Below, piece after piece: positions 18,687-27,720 of a DNA stretch of 43,907 nt. Below the pieces are notes generated by a model. It was not told the DNA's origin. It worked only from the letters and a program-made list of their open reading frames with translations, and did not search any database. Every line of letters starts with the position of its first letter. The first letter of the stretch is position 1. This stretch comes from Synechococcus sp. CS-1330 (GTDB lineage Bacteria; Cyanobacteriota; Cyanobacteriia; PCC-6307; Cyanobiaceae). The position numbers were made by a program, and so were the translations under genes. The stretch spans positions 1 through 43,907 of the forward strand of contig JAHLYR010000022.1 of the NCBI GenBank assembly GCA_025128025.1, read 5' to 3'.

Positions 18687-18759
18687 CTGCCCCCTGCTTC
18701 GCTGATCCGCTGGCACGCGCTTTGCGCTAACGCCAGCGGAACAGCGAAGCAGGGGGCAG
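18687..18759. repeat. Large imperfect palindrome 1 between ndhF and ndhD
   Basis: A 73-base near-perfect inverted repeat. The outer arms 18687-18704 and 18742-18759 are exact over 18 bases (core CCCCCTGCTTCGCTG). After one mismatch, 18706-18714 pairs with 18732-18740. The loop contains GCGC-TTT-GCGC at 18717-18727. About 31 pairs in total. No run of T follows on either strand, so it is not an ordinary intrinsic terminator. It could be a REP-like element, an mRNA-stabilising hairpin, or a processing site between ndhF and ndhD. Confidence 0.9.
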
Positions 18760-18820
18760 GCGTTGTCGCAAGGCAGGGAAGGCACTGTCGCGGCAGGGCA
18801 TGAGCTCGCGCGCGGGGTGA

Positions 18821-18898
18821 GGCTCGCTGGACTGAGCGGCCGAGGCCGTGTTGCCCGCTCAGCGGGCGTAACGGCCGAACCGCTCAGCCCAGCGAGCC
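18821..18898. repeat. Large imperfect palindrome 2 overlapping the ndhF stop
   Basis: A 78-base inverted repeat. Outer arms 18821-18839 and 18880-18898 match at 18 of 19 bases (GGCTCGCTGG then CTGAGCGG). Nested inside are GGCCGT 18844-18849 with ACGGCC 18871-18876, and GCCCGCT 18853-18859 with AGCGGGC 18861-18867. The ndhF stop (18884-18886) and last codons lie in the right arm, so the end of the gene is part of the structure. No T run follows it in the ndhF direction. Confidence 0.9.
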
Positions 18899-20902
18899 GA
18901 ATAAAACCACTAGGGCGATGACGCCGCCGAACACGATCAGGGCATAGAACTGGGCCCGGCCGGTTTCGAAGTATTTGAGACCCTCGCCGCTGCCCAGGGT
19001 TACCAGGCCGGTGAGGTTGACGACTCCATCAACAACCTTGGAATCAACCTCCAGCACCTGGCGGGCCAGTTTGCGGCTGCCCTGCACGAACAACTTGTCG
19101 TTGATCGCATCGAGATACCACTTGTTGGCTAGGAAGTCATTAAGTGCGGGGAAACGGGCGGCTACGGCTTTGCCCAGATCGATTTTGTGCAGCGCGTAGG
19201 CCAGCACGGCCAAGGTGATGCCGGCGATCGAGATGCCCACGGAGGCTCCGGCTAGGGGCAGGAATTCACTCCAGCTGAACTGTTCCGCCACCTCGGCCGC
19301 CTCCTTGGGGTCGAGCAGGTTGCCAAAGCGGCTGTTCCAGGGGGTGCCAAGCAGGCCTACCAGCACAGAGGGCACGGCCAGCACGGCCAGGGGCATGGCC
19401 ATCTGCCAGCCAGATTCGTGCGGATGGCTGGCGTGGCCATGGTCGTCGCCGTGGCTATCGCCCTGGTCGTCGGTAGTTTTCCCTGCTTCGGCCAGCAGCT
19501 GGGCCCGCATGGCCTGATCATTGCCGCGAAACTCCCCCTCAAAGGTGAGGAAGTAGAGGCGGAACATATAAAAGGCGGTCATGCCGGCGGTGATGAAGCC
19601 AGCCACCCAGAGCACGGGGAATGAACCAAACGCCACACCAAGTATCTCGTCCTTGCTCCAGAAGCCAGCCAGGGGCGGAATACCGGCGATGGCGACGCAG
19701 CCAATCAGGAAGGTGGTGCTCGTGATCGGCATGTATTTGCGCAGCCCACCCATCAAGCGCATGTCTTGGGCTAGCACGGGCTCATGGCCCACCACCTCTT
19801 CCATGGCGTGGATCACCGAACCCGACCCCAGGAACAGCATGGCCTTGAAGAAGGCGTGGGTCACCAGGTGGAACATGCCGGCCACCGGGGCGCCGCAGCC
19901 CATGGCCAGCATCATGTAACCCAGCTGGGAAACGGTGCTGTAGGCCAGACCTTTCTTGAGATCCATCTGGGTGAGGGCAATCGAGGCCCCAAGCACCAGG
20001 GTGATGGTCCCCACCACGGCGATCGTTGCCTGCACAGCCGGGAAGGGTTCGTAGACGGGTTGCAACCGGGCCACCAGGAACACACCGGCGGCGACCATGG
20101 TTGCCGCGTGGATCAGGGCGGAAATGGGGGTCGGGCCCTCCATGGCATCCGGCAGCCAGACGTGCAGGGGGAATTGGGCCGATTTCGCCATCGGTCCCAT
20201 GAACACCAGCAGGCACAGCAGGATCGCCGCCGCGTTGGAAACGCTGCCGCCTGCCACGGCCTCCTGCAGCCGGCTGCCAATTTCCTCAAAGCCGAAGCTG
20301 CCGGTGGCCCAGAACAGACCCAGGATTCCCAGCAGCAGGCCGAAGTCGCCAACACGGTTCACCACAAAGGCTTTCTGGGCGGCATTGGCGGCGCCATCGC
20401 GGTCGTACCAGAAGCCCACAAGCAGGTAGGAGCACATGCCCACCAGCTCCCAGAACACATAAATCTCCAGCAGGTTGGGGCTGATCACCAGGCCCAGCAT
20501 CGAGCTGCTGAAGAGGGCTAGGTAGGTGAAAAAGCGCACATAGCCCTTGTCATGGGCCATGTAGCCATCGGAATAAACCATCACCAGCACGGCGATGGTG
20601 GTCACCAACGACAGCATCACGGCGCCGAGGGCGTCCACCCGGAAGCCCATCTGCAGGTTGAAGGTGCCGGCGCTGGCCCAGTTGAACAGCACTTCGGTGG
20701 GTGGGGCACCCGCCAGTTGCTGGGCCAATACGGCATAGCTCAGCACCGCAGCCGCTCCCACGCAGCTGATCAGCAACCAGGCCACTGGTTTGCGCAGCCG
20801 ATTGACGGTGCGGTTGAAGCTGATTAGCCCCAGCCCGGTAATACAAGCCCCGACCAGGGGCAGCACCGGAATCAACCAGGCGAGTTCGGCGGCTGACGGC
20901 AT
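18884..20902 (-). CDS. ndhF: NDH-1 subunit F (subunit 5, NdhF1-type)
   Basis: A 672-residue distal proton-pumping subunit of NDH-1 with about 16 membrane helices and the lateral C-terminal helix. Signatures include LLEIYVFWELVGMCSYLLVG, AKSAQFPLHVWLPDAMEGPT, ALIHAATMVAAGVFL and KKGLAYSTVSQLGYMMLA. The ATG at 20902 is preferred over a TTG at 20911, since family proteins start MPSA. A His/Asp-rich loop with nine histidines and no helix character lies near 19410-19472. It is upstream of ndhD on the same strand, with 286 bases of palindromic sequence between them. Confidence 0.97.
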   Translation of the reverse strand: MPSAAELAWLIPVLPLVGACITGLGLISFNRTVNRLRKPVAWLLISCVGAAAVLSYAVLAQQLAGAPPTEVLFNWASAGTFNLQMGFRVDALGAVMLSLVTTIAVLVMVYSDGYMAHDKGYVRFFTYLALFSSSMLGLVISPNLLEIYVFWELVGMCSYLLVGFWYDRDGAANAAQKAFVVNRVGDFGLLLGILGLFWATGSFGFEEIGSRLQEAVAGGSVSNAAAILLCLLVFMGPMAKSAQFPLHVWLPDAMEGPTPISALIHAATMVAAGVFLVARLQPVYEPFPAVQATIAVVGTITLVLGASIALTQMDLKKGLAYSTVSQLGYMMLAMGCGAPVAGMFHLVTHAFFKAMLFLGSGSVIHAMEEVVGHEPVLAQDMRLMGGLRKYMPITSTTFLIGCVAIAGIPPLAGFWSKDEILGVAFGSFPVLWVAGFITAGMTAFYMFRLYFLTFEGEFRGNDQAMRAQLLAEAGKTTDDQGDSHGDDHGHASHPHESGWQMAMPLAVLAVPSVLVGLLGTPWNSRFGNLLDPKEAAEVAEQFSWSEFLPLAGASVGISIAGITLAVLAYALHKIDLGKAVAARFPALNDFLANKWYLDAINDKLFVQGSRKLARQVLEVDSKVVDGVVNLTGLVTLGSGEGLKYFETGRAQFYALIVFGGVIALVVLFGSLG

Positions 20903-21003
20903 GCGCTGCAAGCTGGTTGGCGCAAGTGTAGGCAGCCAAACAGGTGCTTATCCAGGCCTGTGCGGGCTCGCCCATGGGCGGGGAGCTTCTCGGCTAGCAG
21001 CAC

Positions 21004-21741
21004 TCAGCTCAGCAGGTGGGCCAAGCCTGTGCGAGCGAAGCTCGTAGCGCCGAGGCCGATGAAGCGATGGGCCCACCAAAACACCCCTACGGCAATGGCA
21101 ATGCCCAGCTGGGCTGGCCGTAGAAATTCGCTGGGCACCAGCTGCTGGCGGCCGGTCAATATCGCCCTAAAGGGAAGGATTGAGGTGCTAGCCCGCAGCT
21201 CCTCAAAGGCGCTGCCGAAGCGCTTGGCCAGGCGCCGGTCGCCATTCCAGATGGCGAAGAGATGGTGGGCGATCAGGCCGGCGCAGGTGGCCACCATGAA
21301 GCTGCTGCCGATCCAGAGCAGGTGGGTGGCGCACCAGAGGACCTGCCCCACCGCCTGGGGATGGCGGCTGATGCGGATGATGCCGGTGGCATAAAGCCGC
21401 ACCTGGGGCTTGAGCACTGCCGGGATTTCCAGCAGGTTGTAGGTGGCTGGATAAAGAAACAAAAAGCTGATCGCGGTGCCGGCCCACACCACGGGCACGA
21501 TCCAGGGCTGGTCCTGGAGATTCCAGAGGCGCACGCCGTCGTAGCGATGGGCGAGGAAGTAGCCGATCACCACCACGGCTGAGGGGATGCTCACCGCGGC
21601 AAACAGCAGCCGCCAGGCCCGCTCGCCAATTTTTGCTGCGCCCCACACCCGCAAGGAGGCTCCGCCGCTGTGAACTACGGCGAAAGCCAGCAACAGGGCG
21701 AGCATTACCCAGCTGCTGTGGTGTGAAGAGCTGGGGGGCAC
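21004..21741 (-). CDS. NnrU family membrane protein (possible zeta-carotene isomerase relative)
   Basis: About 245 residues with six to seven membrane helices. LALLLAFAVVHSGGASLR, LFLYPATYNLLEIP, IRISRHPQAVGQVLWCATHL and AHHLFAIWNGDRRLAKRFG are NnrU-family features; the histidines in HSGG, RHPQ and AHHL are candidate heme ligands. Plant 15-cis-zeta-carotene isomerase (Z-ISO) is a known NnrU relative, and phytoene desaturase and synthase lie about 2.2 kb away, so a carotenoid role is possible but unproven. The start is uncertain: GTG 21741 keeps HHSSWVML; ATG 21705 would start at the first helix. Divergent from rbcR. Confidence 0.82.
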   Translation of the reverse strand: MPPSSSHHSSWVMLALLLAFAVVHSGGASLRVWGAAKIGERAWRLLFAAVSIPSAVVVIGYFLAHRYDGVRLWNLQDQPWIVPVVWAGTAISFLFLYPATYNLLEIPAVLKPQVRLYATGIIRISRHPQAVGQVLWCATHLLWIGSSFMVATCAGLIAHHLFAIWNGDRRLAKRFGSAFEELRASTSILPFRAILTGRQQLVPSEFLRPAQLGIAIAVGVFWWAHRFIGLGATSFARTGLAHLLS

Positions 21742-21845
21742 GGGCCGGATGGGGAGTTGTGAAGCTCTCGATTCTCGCTGCCAGGCTTCCCCCCTAGAGT
21801 TTTGAACTCGCCAGCTGGCAGGCTCCGGCCGATCCAGGCAACCCA

Positions 21846-22820
21846 ATGGCAGACCTGCCTTTCACTCTTGATCAGCTCCGCATCCTGCGGGCCATCGCCT
21901 CTGAGGGGAGCTTCAAGAAGGCCGCAGACAGCCTTTATGTGACTCAGCCGGCGGTGAGCCTGCAGATTCAGAATCTGGAGAAGCAGCTCAGCGTCAGCCT
22001 GTTTGATCGGGGCGGGCGCAAGGCCCAGCTCACCGAGGCCGGCCACCTGCTGCTCAGCTACTGCGACCGAATCCTGAGCCAATGCCAGGAGGCCTGCCGG
22101 GCTCTAGAAGACCTGCACAACCTGCGGGGCGGCTCGCTCATCGTTGGCGCCAGCCAGACCACCGGCACCTATTTAATGCCGCGAATGATTGGGCTGTTTC
22201 GCCAGAAGTACCCCGAAGTGGCGGTGCAGTTGCAGGTTCACAGCACCCGCCGCACCGGCTGGAGCGTTGCCAATGGCCAGGTGGATCTGGCGATCATCGG
22301 CGGCGAGCTTCCAACGGAGCTTTGTGAGCTGCTGCAGGTGGTGCCCTATGCCAGCGATGAGCTGGCCCTGGTGCTGCCGGTGAAGCATCCGCTGGCCCGC
22401 CTGCCCGAGCTCACCAAAGACGACCTCTACCGGCTGGGCTTTGTCTGCCTTGATGCCCAGTCGACCACCCGCAAGATGGTCGACCAGCTGCTGGCCCGCT
22501 CCGGGCTGGATGTGGGCCGGCTCAAGATCGAGATGGAGCTCAATTCCTTTGAGGCGATTAAAAATGCCGTTCAGTCGGGGCTAGGGGCCGCCTTCCTGCC
22601 GGTGGTCTCAATTGAGCGGGAGCTTTCGGCTGGCAGCCTGCATCGCCCCCAGGTGGCCGACCTGCTCGTGCGCCGCCAGCTGAAGCTGATCACCCATCCA
22701 GCCCGCTACTGCTCACGGGCTGCAGATGCTTTCCGCAAGGAGGTGCTGCCCGTGTTTGCCAGTCCCGATAGCCCCCTGCGCCGGCCCTTGCAGCAGCAGG
22801 AGGCTCTCCCTCAGAACTGA
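21846..22820 (+). CDS. rbcR: LysR-type regulator RbcR/NdhR-like
   Basis: A 324-residue LysR-type transcription factor. The N-terminal winged HTH reads [20 protein letters not shown] and [16 protein letters not shown]; the linker helix and the two-lobed effector domain ([18 protein letters not shown] onward) follow. High similarity to the RbcR/CcmR/NdhR/CmpR group is clear from [20 protein letters not shown]. Such proteins control Rubisco, CO2-uptake and NDH-1 genes in response to 2-oxoglutarate, NADP or Calvin-cycle metabolites. Placement next to ndhF-ndhD fits. The stop overlaps that of the DUF3172 gene by ten bases. Confidence 0.93.
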   Translation: MADLPFTLDQLRILRAIASEGSFKKAADSLYVTQPAVSLQIQNLEKQLSVSLFDRGGRKAQLTEAGHLLLSYCDRILSQCQEACRALEDLHNLRGGSLIVGASQTTGTYLMPRMIGLFRQKYPEVAVQLQVHSTRRTGWSVANGQVDLAIIGGELPTELCELLQVVPYASDELALVLPVKHPLARLPELTKDDLYRLGFVCLDAQSTTRKMVDQLLARSGLDVGRLKIEMELNSFEAIKNAVQSGLGAAFLPVVSIERELSAGSLHRPQVADLLVRRQLKLITHPARYCSRAADAFRKEVLPVFASPDSPLRRPLQQQEALPQN

Positions 22821-23482
22821 TCAGCTTCGGGGGTGACGCCCACCGTGTCATCAGCTACGCCCTTGGTAAGGAATTTGTTTTGGCTGGTGTCTGTTTGGTA
22901 GACGCAGCGCACGATTGGCTTGTCTTTCACTGAGCCGATGTAGGCGAAGGTATTCATGCGCTGCTTGCACTGGCGCATCTGTTCATTGGTTACGGCGCCT
23001 TCCTTCTGCAACACGCTCCAGTTTTCCCGGCGGATAACGCAGCCGGCCTTGAGCTCCGGCTGGGTCACAAAACTCGAGCTCGGGTTCATGGTGGTGTACA
23101 GCTCAATGTCCATCACGAAGGCACTGGCGCCCCACTGGCGGCAGAACTCCGGATCGGGCACGGCCATGTCGAGCTGCTGGCTACTGGCGATGTTGCCCTG
23201 GTCGCCCTGGGTGGTGCTGGAGATGGCGGTGCCGATGCCGATGCCCACCACCAGCACTCCAGCCAGGATCGCCAGGGTGCCCACGTTGAACTGAAAGGGT
23301 CCCGTGCCGCCAGGACCAGTGCCTCCAGGGCCGCCCTTGTTGCCGCCCCCGGCCGGCCGCCTGGGCTCATTGCGGCGACCGCCCCGCTCGTAGGCATCCT
23401 CTGAGTAACGCCCTCCGGGAGGACGACCCTCATCCGGGCGCTCACCGGCGTAGCGATCTGAGCTGTAGCGGGAGCGGCTCAC
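22811..23482 (-). CDS. DUF3172 membrane-anchored protein
   Basis: A 223-residue protein of the DUF3172 family, conserved in cyanobacteria and plastid-bearing eukaryotes, function unknown. Residues 1-62 are a disordered Arg/Gly/Pro-rich region ([20 protein letters not shown]), then one membrane helix ([20 protein letters not shown]), then a conserved domain with four cysteines ([34 protein letters not shown]) that could form disulfides in the lumen. GTG start overlaps the ndhM stop as GTGA, so it is translated with NdhM. An NDH-1-related role is only an inference from this coupling. Confidence 0.85.
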   Translation of the reverse strand: MSRSRYSSDRYAGERPDEGRPPGGRYSEDAYERGGRRNEPRRPAGGGNKGGPGGTGPGGTGPFQFNVGTLAILAGVLVVGIGIGTAISSTTQGDQGNIASSQQLDMAVPDPEFCRQWGASAFVMDIELYTTMNPSSSFVTQPELKAGCVIRRENWSVLQKEGAVTNEQMRQCKQRMNTFAYIGSVKDKPIVRCVYQTDTSQNKFLTKGVADDTVGVTPEADQF

Positions 23483-23856
23483 AGGCTTTCCGTGCTGCGG
23501 GGCAGGCCCATTGAGTAGTTGAGCACCCGGGCATCCGGGTTGTAGCGAAGCTCGCCGGCCTGGAGCAGCTGGCGAATTAGCCCTTCCAGCTGCGAGCCGA
23601 TCTGGCGCAGGTTGTATTCAGTGAGGTCGGCGCCGGCTTGGGCGGCCACCAGCTCGCGGAAGTGGTCTTGCACCTTTGCCAGCACTGGGGCGTCCCAGAG
23701 GAACTCGTTGTCGGGATCCACATCCATGGTGAGCTGGCTGGGATCAGCCAGCAGGTTGCCGTCCTCCACCCGGGCGGTGAACAGCCGCACGTGGCGGGTG
23801 GTGGACTTCAGCAAGGTCTCTGCAGGGCGGGATTCGGCAGGTAGTGAGTCGGCCAT
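23479..23856 (-). CDS. ndhM: NDH-1 subunit M
   Basis: A 125-residue oxygenic-phototroph-specific subunit of the NDH-1 peripheral arm, needed for complex stability. The conserved part begins [16 protein letters not shown] and continues through [31 protein letters not shown] and [17 protein letters not shown], all typical of NdhM. Residues 1-14 are variable. ATG 23856 was chosen since a longer frame would overlap the divergent phytoene desaturase gene. It is the first gene of a two-gene unit with DUF3172. Confidence 0.95.
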   Translation of the reverse strand: MADSLPAESRPAETLLKSTTRHVRLFTARVEDGNLLADPSQLTMDVDPDNEFLWDAPVLAKVQDHFRELVAAQAGADLTEYNLRQIGSQLEGLIRQLLQAGELRYNPDARVLNYSMGLPRSTESL

Positions 23857-23934
23857 GGGGAGGGGATTGCGGGCGCCCGATGCATCAACTCTAGAAACCC
23901 CCCCCAAGCCGCAGGGGTCAGGCGCCCCCTTTAA

Positions 23935-25335
<1,401 letters not shown>

Positions 25336-25337
25336 TC

Positions 25338-26249
25338 GTGGTGGTGTCCGCGCTCCCAAATTTGGAGGCGGCCTATGAGGCCTGCCGGCAGGAGACGGCC
25401 GAGTGGGCTAAGACTTTTTATCTGGGCACCTTGTTGATGCCGCCGGCTAAACGCCGGGCGATTTGGGCAATTTATGTGTGGTGCCGCCGCACAGATGAGC
25501 TGATGGATAGTGCGGAGGCCCAGGCCCGTCCTGTGGCCGAGCTTGCAGATCGTCTAGATGCCTGGGAGGCGCGCACTAGGGCCCTGTTTGCTGGAGAGAT
25601 TTGCGATGGTCTCGACCTAGTTATGCGGGACACGATGGAGCGCTACCCCCAGCCCCTGCAGGCTTACTTAGACATGATCGAGGGCCAGAGGATGGATCTG
25701 CGCCTGCACCGTTACCCCACTTTCGAGGATCTAGAGCTCTACTGCTATCGGGTGGCAGGCACCGTTGGCCTGATGACTCAGGAGGTGATGGGACTAGATC
25801 CTGCTTATACAAGCGCCCCTTGGAGTGATCGGCCCGATACCTCCCACGCAGCTGTAGCCCTCGGCATCGCCAACCAGCTCACCAACATTCTTCGCGATGT
25901 GGGCGAAGATCGATCTAGAGGGCGCATTTACCTTCCCCAGGAAGATCTGGAGCGATTTGGCTATAGCGAAGCCGAATTACTTGCGGGCACGGTGAATGAT
26001 AACTGGCGTGCGCTGATGCGATTCCAGCTAGAGAGAGCCCGAATGTGGTTTGCCCGCTCAGAGGCAGGAGTGCGGTGGCTTGCCCCCGACGCTCGCTGGC
26101 CAGTATGGGCGTCGTTGAGGCTTTATAGGGGCATTCTTGATGTAATTGAGGAGCACCACTACGACGTTTTTAATAAGCGAGCCTTTGTGCCTAGGGCCGG
26201 CAAGCTATTCGATCTACCTTTTTCCTATCTGGTCGCTCAGGTGCGCTGA
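25338..26249 (+). CDS. crtB: Phytoene synthase
   Basis: About 303 residues. The enzyme joins two geranylgeranyl diphosphates to 15-cis-phytoene, the first committed carotenoid step. The two magnesium-diphosphate motifs are DELMD (in WCRRTDELMDSAE) and DVGED (in NILRDVGEDRSRGRIYLP). FYLGTLLMPPAKRRAIWAIY at the N-terminus and YRVAGTVGLM complete the signature. Three GTG codons in a row (25338, 25341, 25344) are possible starts; none has a strong Shine-Dalgarno, so coupling to crtP is likely. The end overlaps the convergent hydrolase by 13 bases. Confidence 0.95.
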   Translation: MVVSALPNLEAAYEACRQETAEWAKTFYLGTLLMPPAKRRAIWAIYVWCRRTDELMDSAEAQARPVAELADRLDAWEARTRALFAGEICDGLDLVMRDTMERYPQPLQAYLDMIEGQRMDLRLHRYPTFEDLELYCYRVAGTVGLMTQEVMGLDPAYTSAPWSDRPDTSHAAVALGIANQLTNILRDVGEDRSRGRIYLPQEDLERFGYSEAELLAGTVNDNWRALMRFQLERARMWFARSEAGVRWLAPDARWPVWASLRLYRGILDVIEEHHYDVFNKRAFVPRAGKLFDLPFSYLVAQVR

Positions 26250-27226
26250 GTAGCGCCGCCTTTAATCCACTCCAGCAGAATTGAATTCACTAGCTCAGGC
26301 GCTTCGTCGTGGGGGCAGTGCCCTAGCCCCGGCAGCACGCGTAGATCCTGAATGCAGGCGTATTGCTCGGCCCAGCGGCGTGCCTCGGCTGGATCCTCCC
26401 AGGGATCAGCTTCCCCCCAGATCATGCGCACCGGCAGCGGCGGGGTGGCGGCGCTTAGGTCGGCCAGCAGGTCGGGGGCCAGGTGGTCGTTAAACAGGTT
26501 GACGAAGCCGCGAAAGCTTTCCGTGGCCCCTGGATCGGTGCTGGGCCGGTGCAGCAGGGCTACCAGCTCATCGTCGACGTGGGCACCACTTGGGTAGGCC
26601 CGTGCAAGCACGCTGCGAATGAAGGTGGGCTGGGCCAGTAGGCGAAACAGGGGCACAATCACCCAGCGCTGCCGCACCAGCTGCTTCACCAGGGGGCGAC
26701 TGGTGCGCTCCCAGCCCGGCAGCTGGGCCGACCGTTTGTCGTCGAGGGTGCGCTGGGCACAGTCGATCAGGATCACCTGAAAGGCTGGGGAACCCTCTGC
26801 CAGTAGCAGCCTGGCGGCGGTGAGGGCCACCATGGCGCCGATGGAGTTGCCCACCAGGTGCACTCGGGGGGGCTCTGGGCCGCTGCCGGGTTCAGCCAGA
26901 AGCAGCTGCCGCACCGCGTCGGCCACCTGGCGTCCCCAGAGGTCGAAGCAGTACTGAACAGAGCCCAGCCTTGGCGGCTCTTGAGCTAATTGGGAAACAG
27001 GCTTATCGCTGGCGCCAAAACCCAGTAGGTCGAGGGCGAGCACCCGGGCATGGGGAGCGAGGGCCGGCAGGTTGTGGCGCCAATGGCCCACAGACGCCCC
27101 AAAGCCATGGATAAGCACAACCCGGTCGGTGCTGCTGGGCGACCCGGCTGCAAGTAAATGGATCCGATGTCCCTGCCAGTTCCAGTTGCTGGAGATCGGA
27201 TCCGTATCAGTAAGTGGTTGGCTCAG
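26237..27226 (-). CDS. Alpha/beta-fold hydrolase, apparent CTG start
   Basis: About 329 residues from a CTG, or 293 from the first conventional start (GTG 27118). The catalytic set is visible: nucleophile serine in LVGNSIGAMVAL, acid in WGEADPWEDP, histidine in GLGHCPHDEAP; HGFGASVGHWRHN is the oxyanion-hole loop. The frame upstream of GTG 27118 still encodes family-like sequence (SNWNWQGHRIHLLAAG) but contains no ATG, GTG or TTG back to its stop. CTG 27224-27226 overlaps the stop of the RRM gene as CTGA and has AGAAGG seven bases upstream. The substrate is unknown; cyanobacterial homologues are often loosely called haloalkane dehalogenase- or esterase-like. Confidence 0.8.
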   Translation of the reverse strand: MSQPLTDTDPISSNWNWQGHRIHLLAAGSPSSTDRVVLIHGFGASVGHWRHNLPALAPHARVLALDLLGFGASDKPVSQLAQEPPRLGSVQYCFDLWGRQVADAVRQLLLAEPGSGPEPPRVHLVGNSIGAMVALTAARLLLAEGSPAFQVILIDCAQRTLDDKRSAQLPGWERTSRPLVKQLVRQRWVIVPLFRLLAQPTFIRSVLARAYPSGAHVDDELVALLHRPSTDPGATESFRGFVNLFNDHLAPDLLADLSAATPPLPVRMIWGEADPWEDPAEARRWAEQYACIQDLRVLPGLGHCPHDEAPELVNSILLEWIKGGATQRT

Positions 27227-27651
27227 ACAGCAGCCTTCTGGTTAGCCAGCAGGTCCTTGAGCTTGGCCAGTTCGCCGGCCCAGCGGGGATCGGGAGCTTC
27301 GCTATCGACGTTGTCGGCGTGCACAACCTTGTTGACGGCCTTGCGGGCAGCGGTGGGAGCCGCGCTGCCGGGGCGACGCTCGCCGGGGGCAGGGCTGCGG
27401 CTGTCCTTGCGCTCAGAGATTTCGATGCGCATGGCATTGCCGCCGAAATCCTTGCCGTTGAGCTGCTCGATCACCGTCTCGGCAGTCTTTTGATCTTCGA
27501 CGTTGGCAAAGCCGAAGCCGCGGCAAGCACCGGTGTCGCGGTCGTTGACGGCCTTGAAACGCACTCCTTCACCCACGGCACTGAACAGAGCCTCGAGCTC
27601 CTTGGCATCAAAGGTCTGCGGCAGGTTGCCGACGTAGAGGCGAATGCTCAT
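27223..27651 (-). CDS. RRM-type RNA-binding protein (cyanobacterial Rbp)
   Basis: A 142-residue protein with one RNA-recognition motif at residues 1-80: RNP2 is LYVGNL (residues 5-10) and RNP1 is RGFGFANV near residues 43-50. Cyanobacterial Rbp proteins are abundant, often cold-induced, and some bind mRNAs of thylakoid proteins. The rest is a basic Ala/Pro/Arg linker and a short helix (RWAGELAKLKDLLANQKAAV) rather than a glycine-rich tail. ATG 27651 has GGGGAAGG just upstream. A hairpin leader precedes it, and the alpha/beta hydrolase starts in its stop codon. Confidence 0.93.
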   Translation of the reverse strand: MSIRLYVGNLPQTFDAKELEALFSAVGEGVRFKAVNDRDTGACRGFGFANVEDQKTAETVIEQLNGKDFGGNAMRIEISERKDSRSPAPGERRPGSAAPTAARKAVNKVVHADNVDSEAPDPRWAGELAKLKDLLANQKAAV

Positions 27652-27667
27652 GGGGAAGGGGAAGAAA

Positions 27668-27720
27668 AACTTTCTGCAGGCGAGGAGAAGCCTCTCGATG
27701 CGCCTTTGCATCAGAAAGTT
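27668..27720 (-). terminator. Hairpin with T tract between the CCA-adding gene and the RRM gene
   Basis: On the minus strand AACTTTCTG and CAGAAAGTT (9 exact base pairs) flank about 35 bases that can form inner stems (ATGC with GCAT; CGAG with CTCG). The right arm runs into TTTTTC. It begins at the stop codon of the CCA-adding enzyme gene, so it fits an intrinsic terminator for that gene. It also lies in the leader of the RRM gene, where cyanobacterial rbp mRNAs carry cold-regulated leaders, so a second role is possible. Confidence 0.55.
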
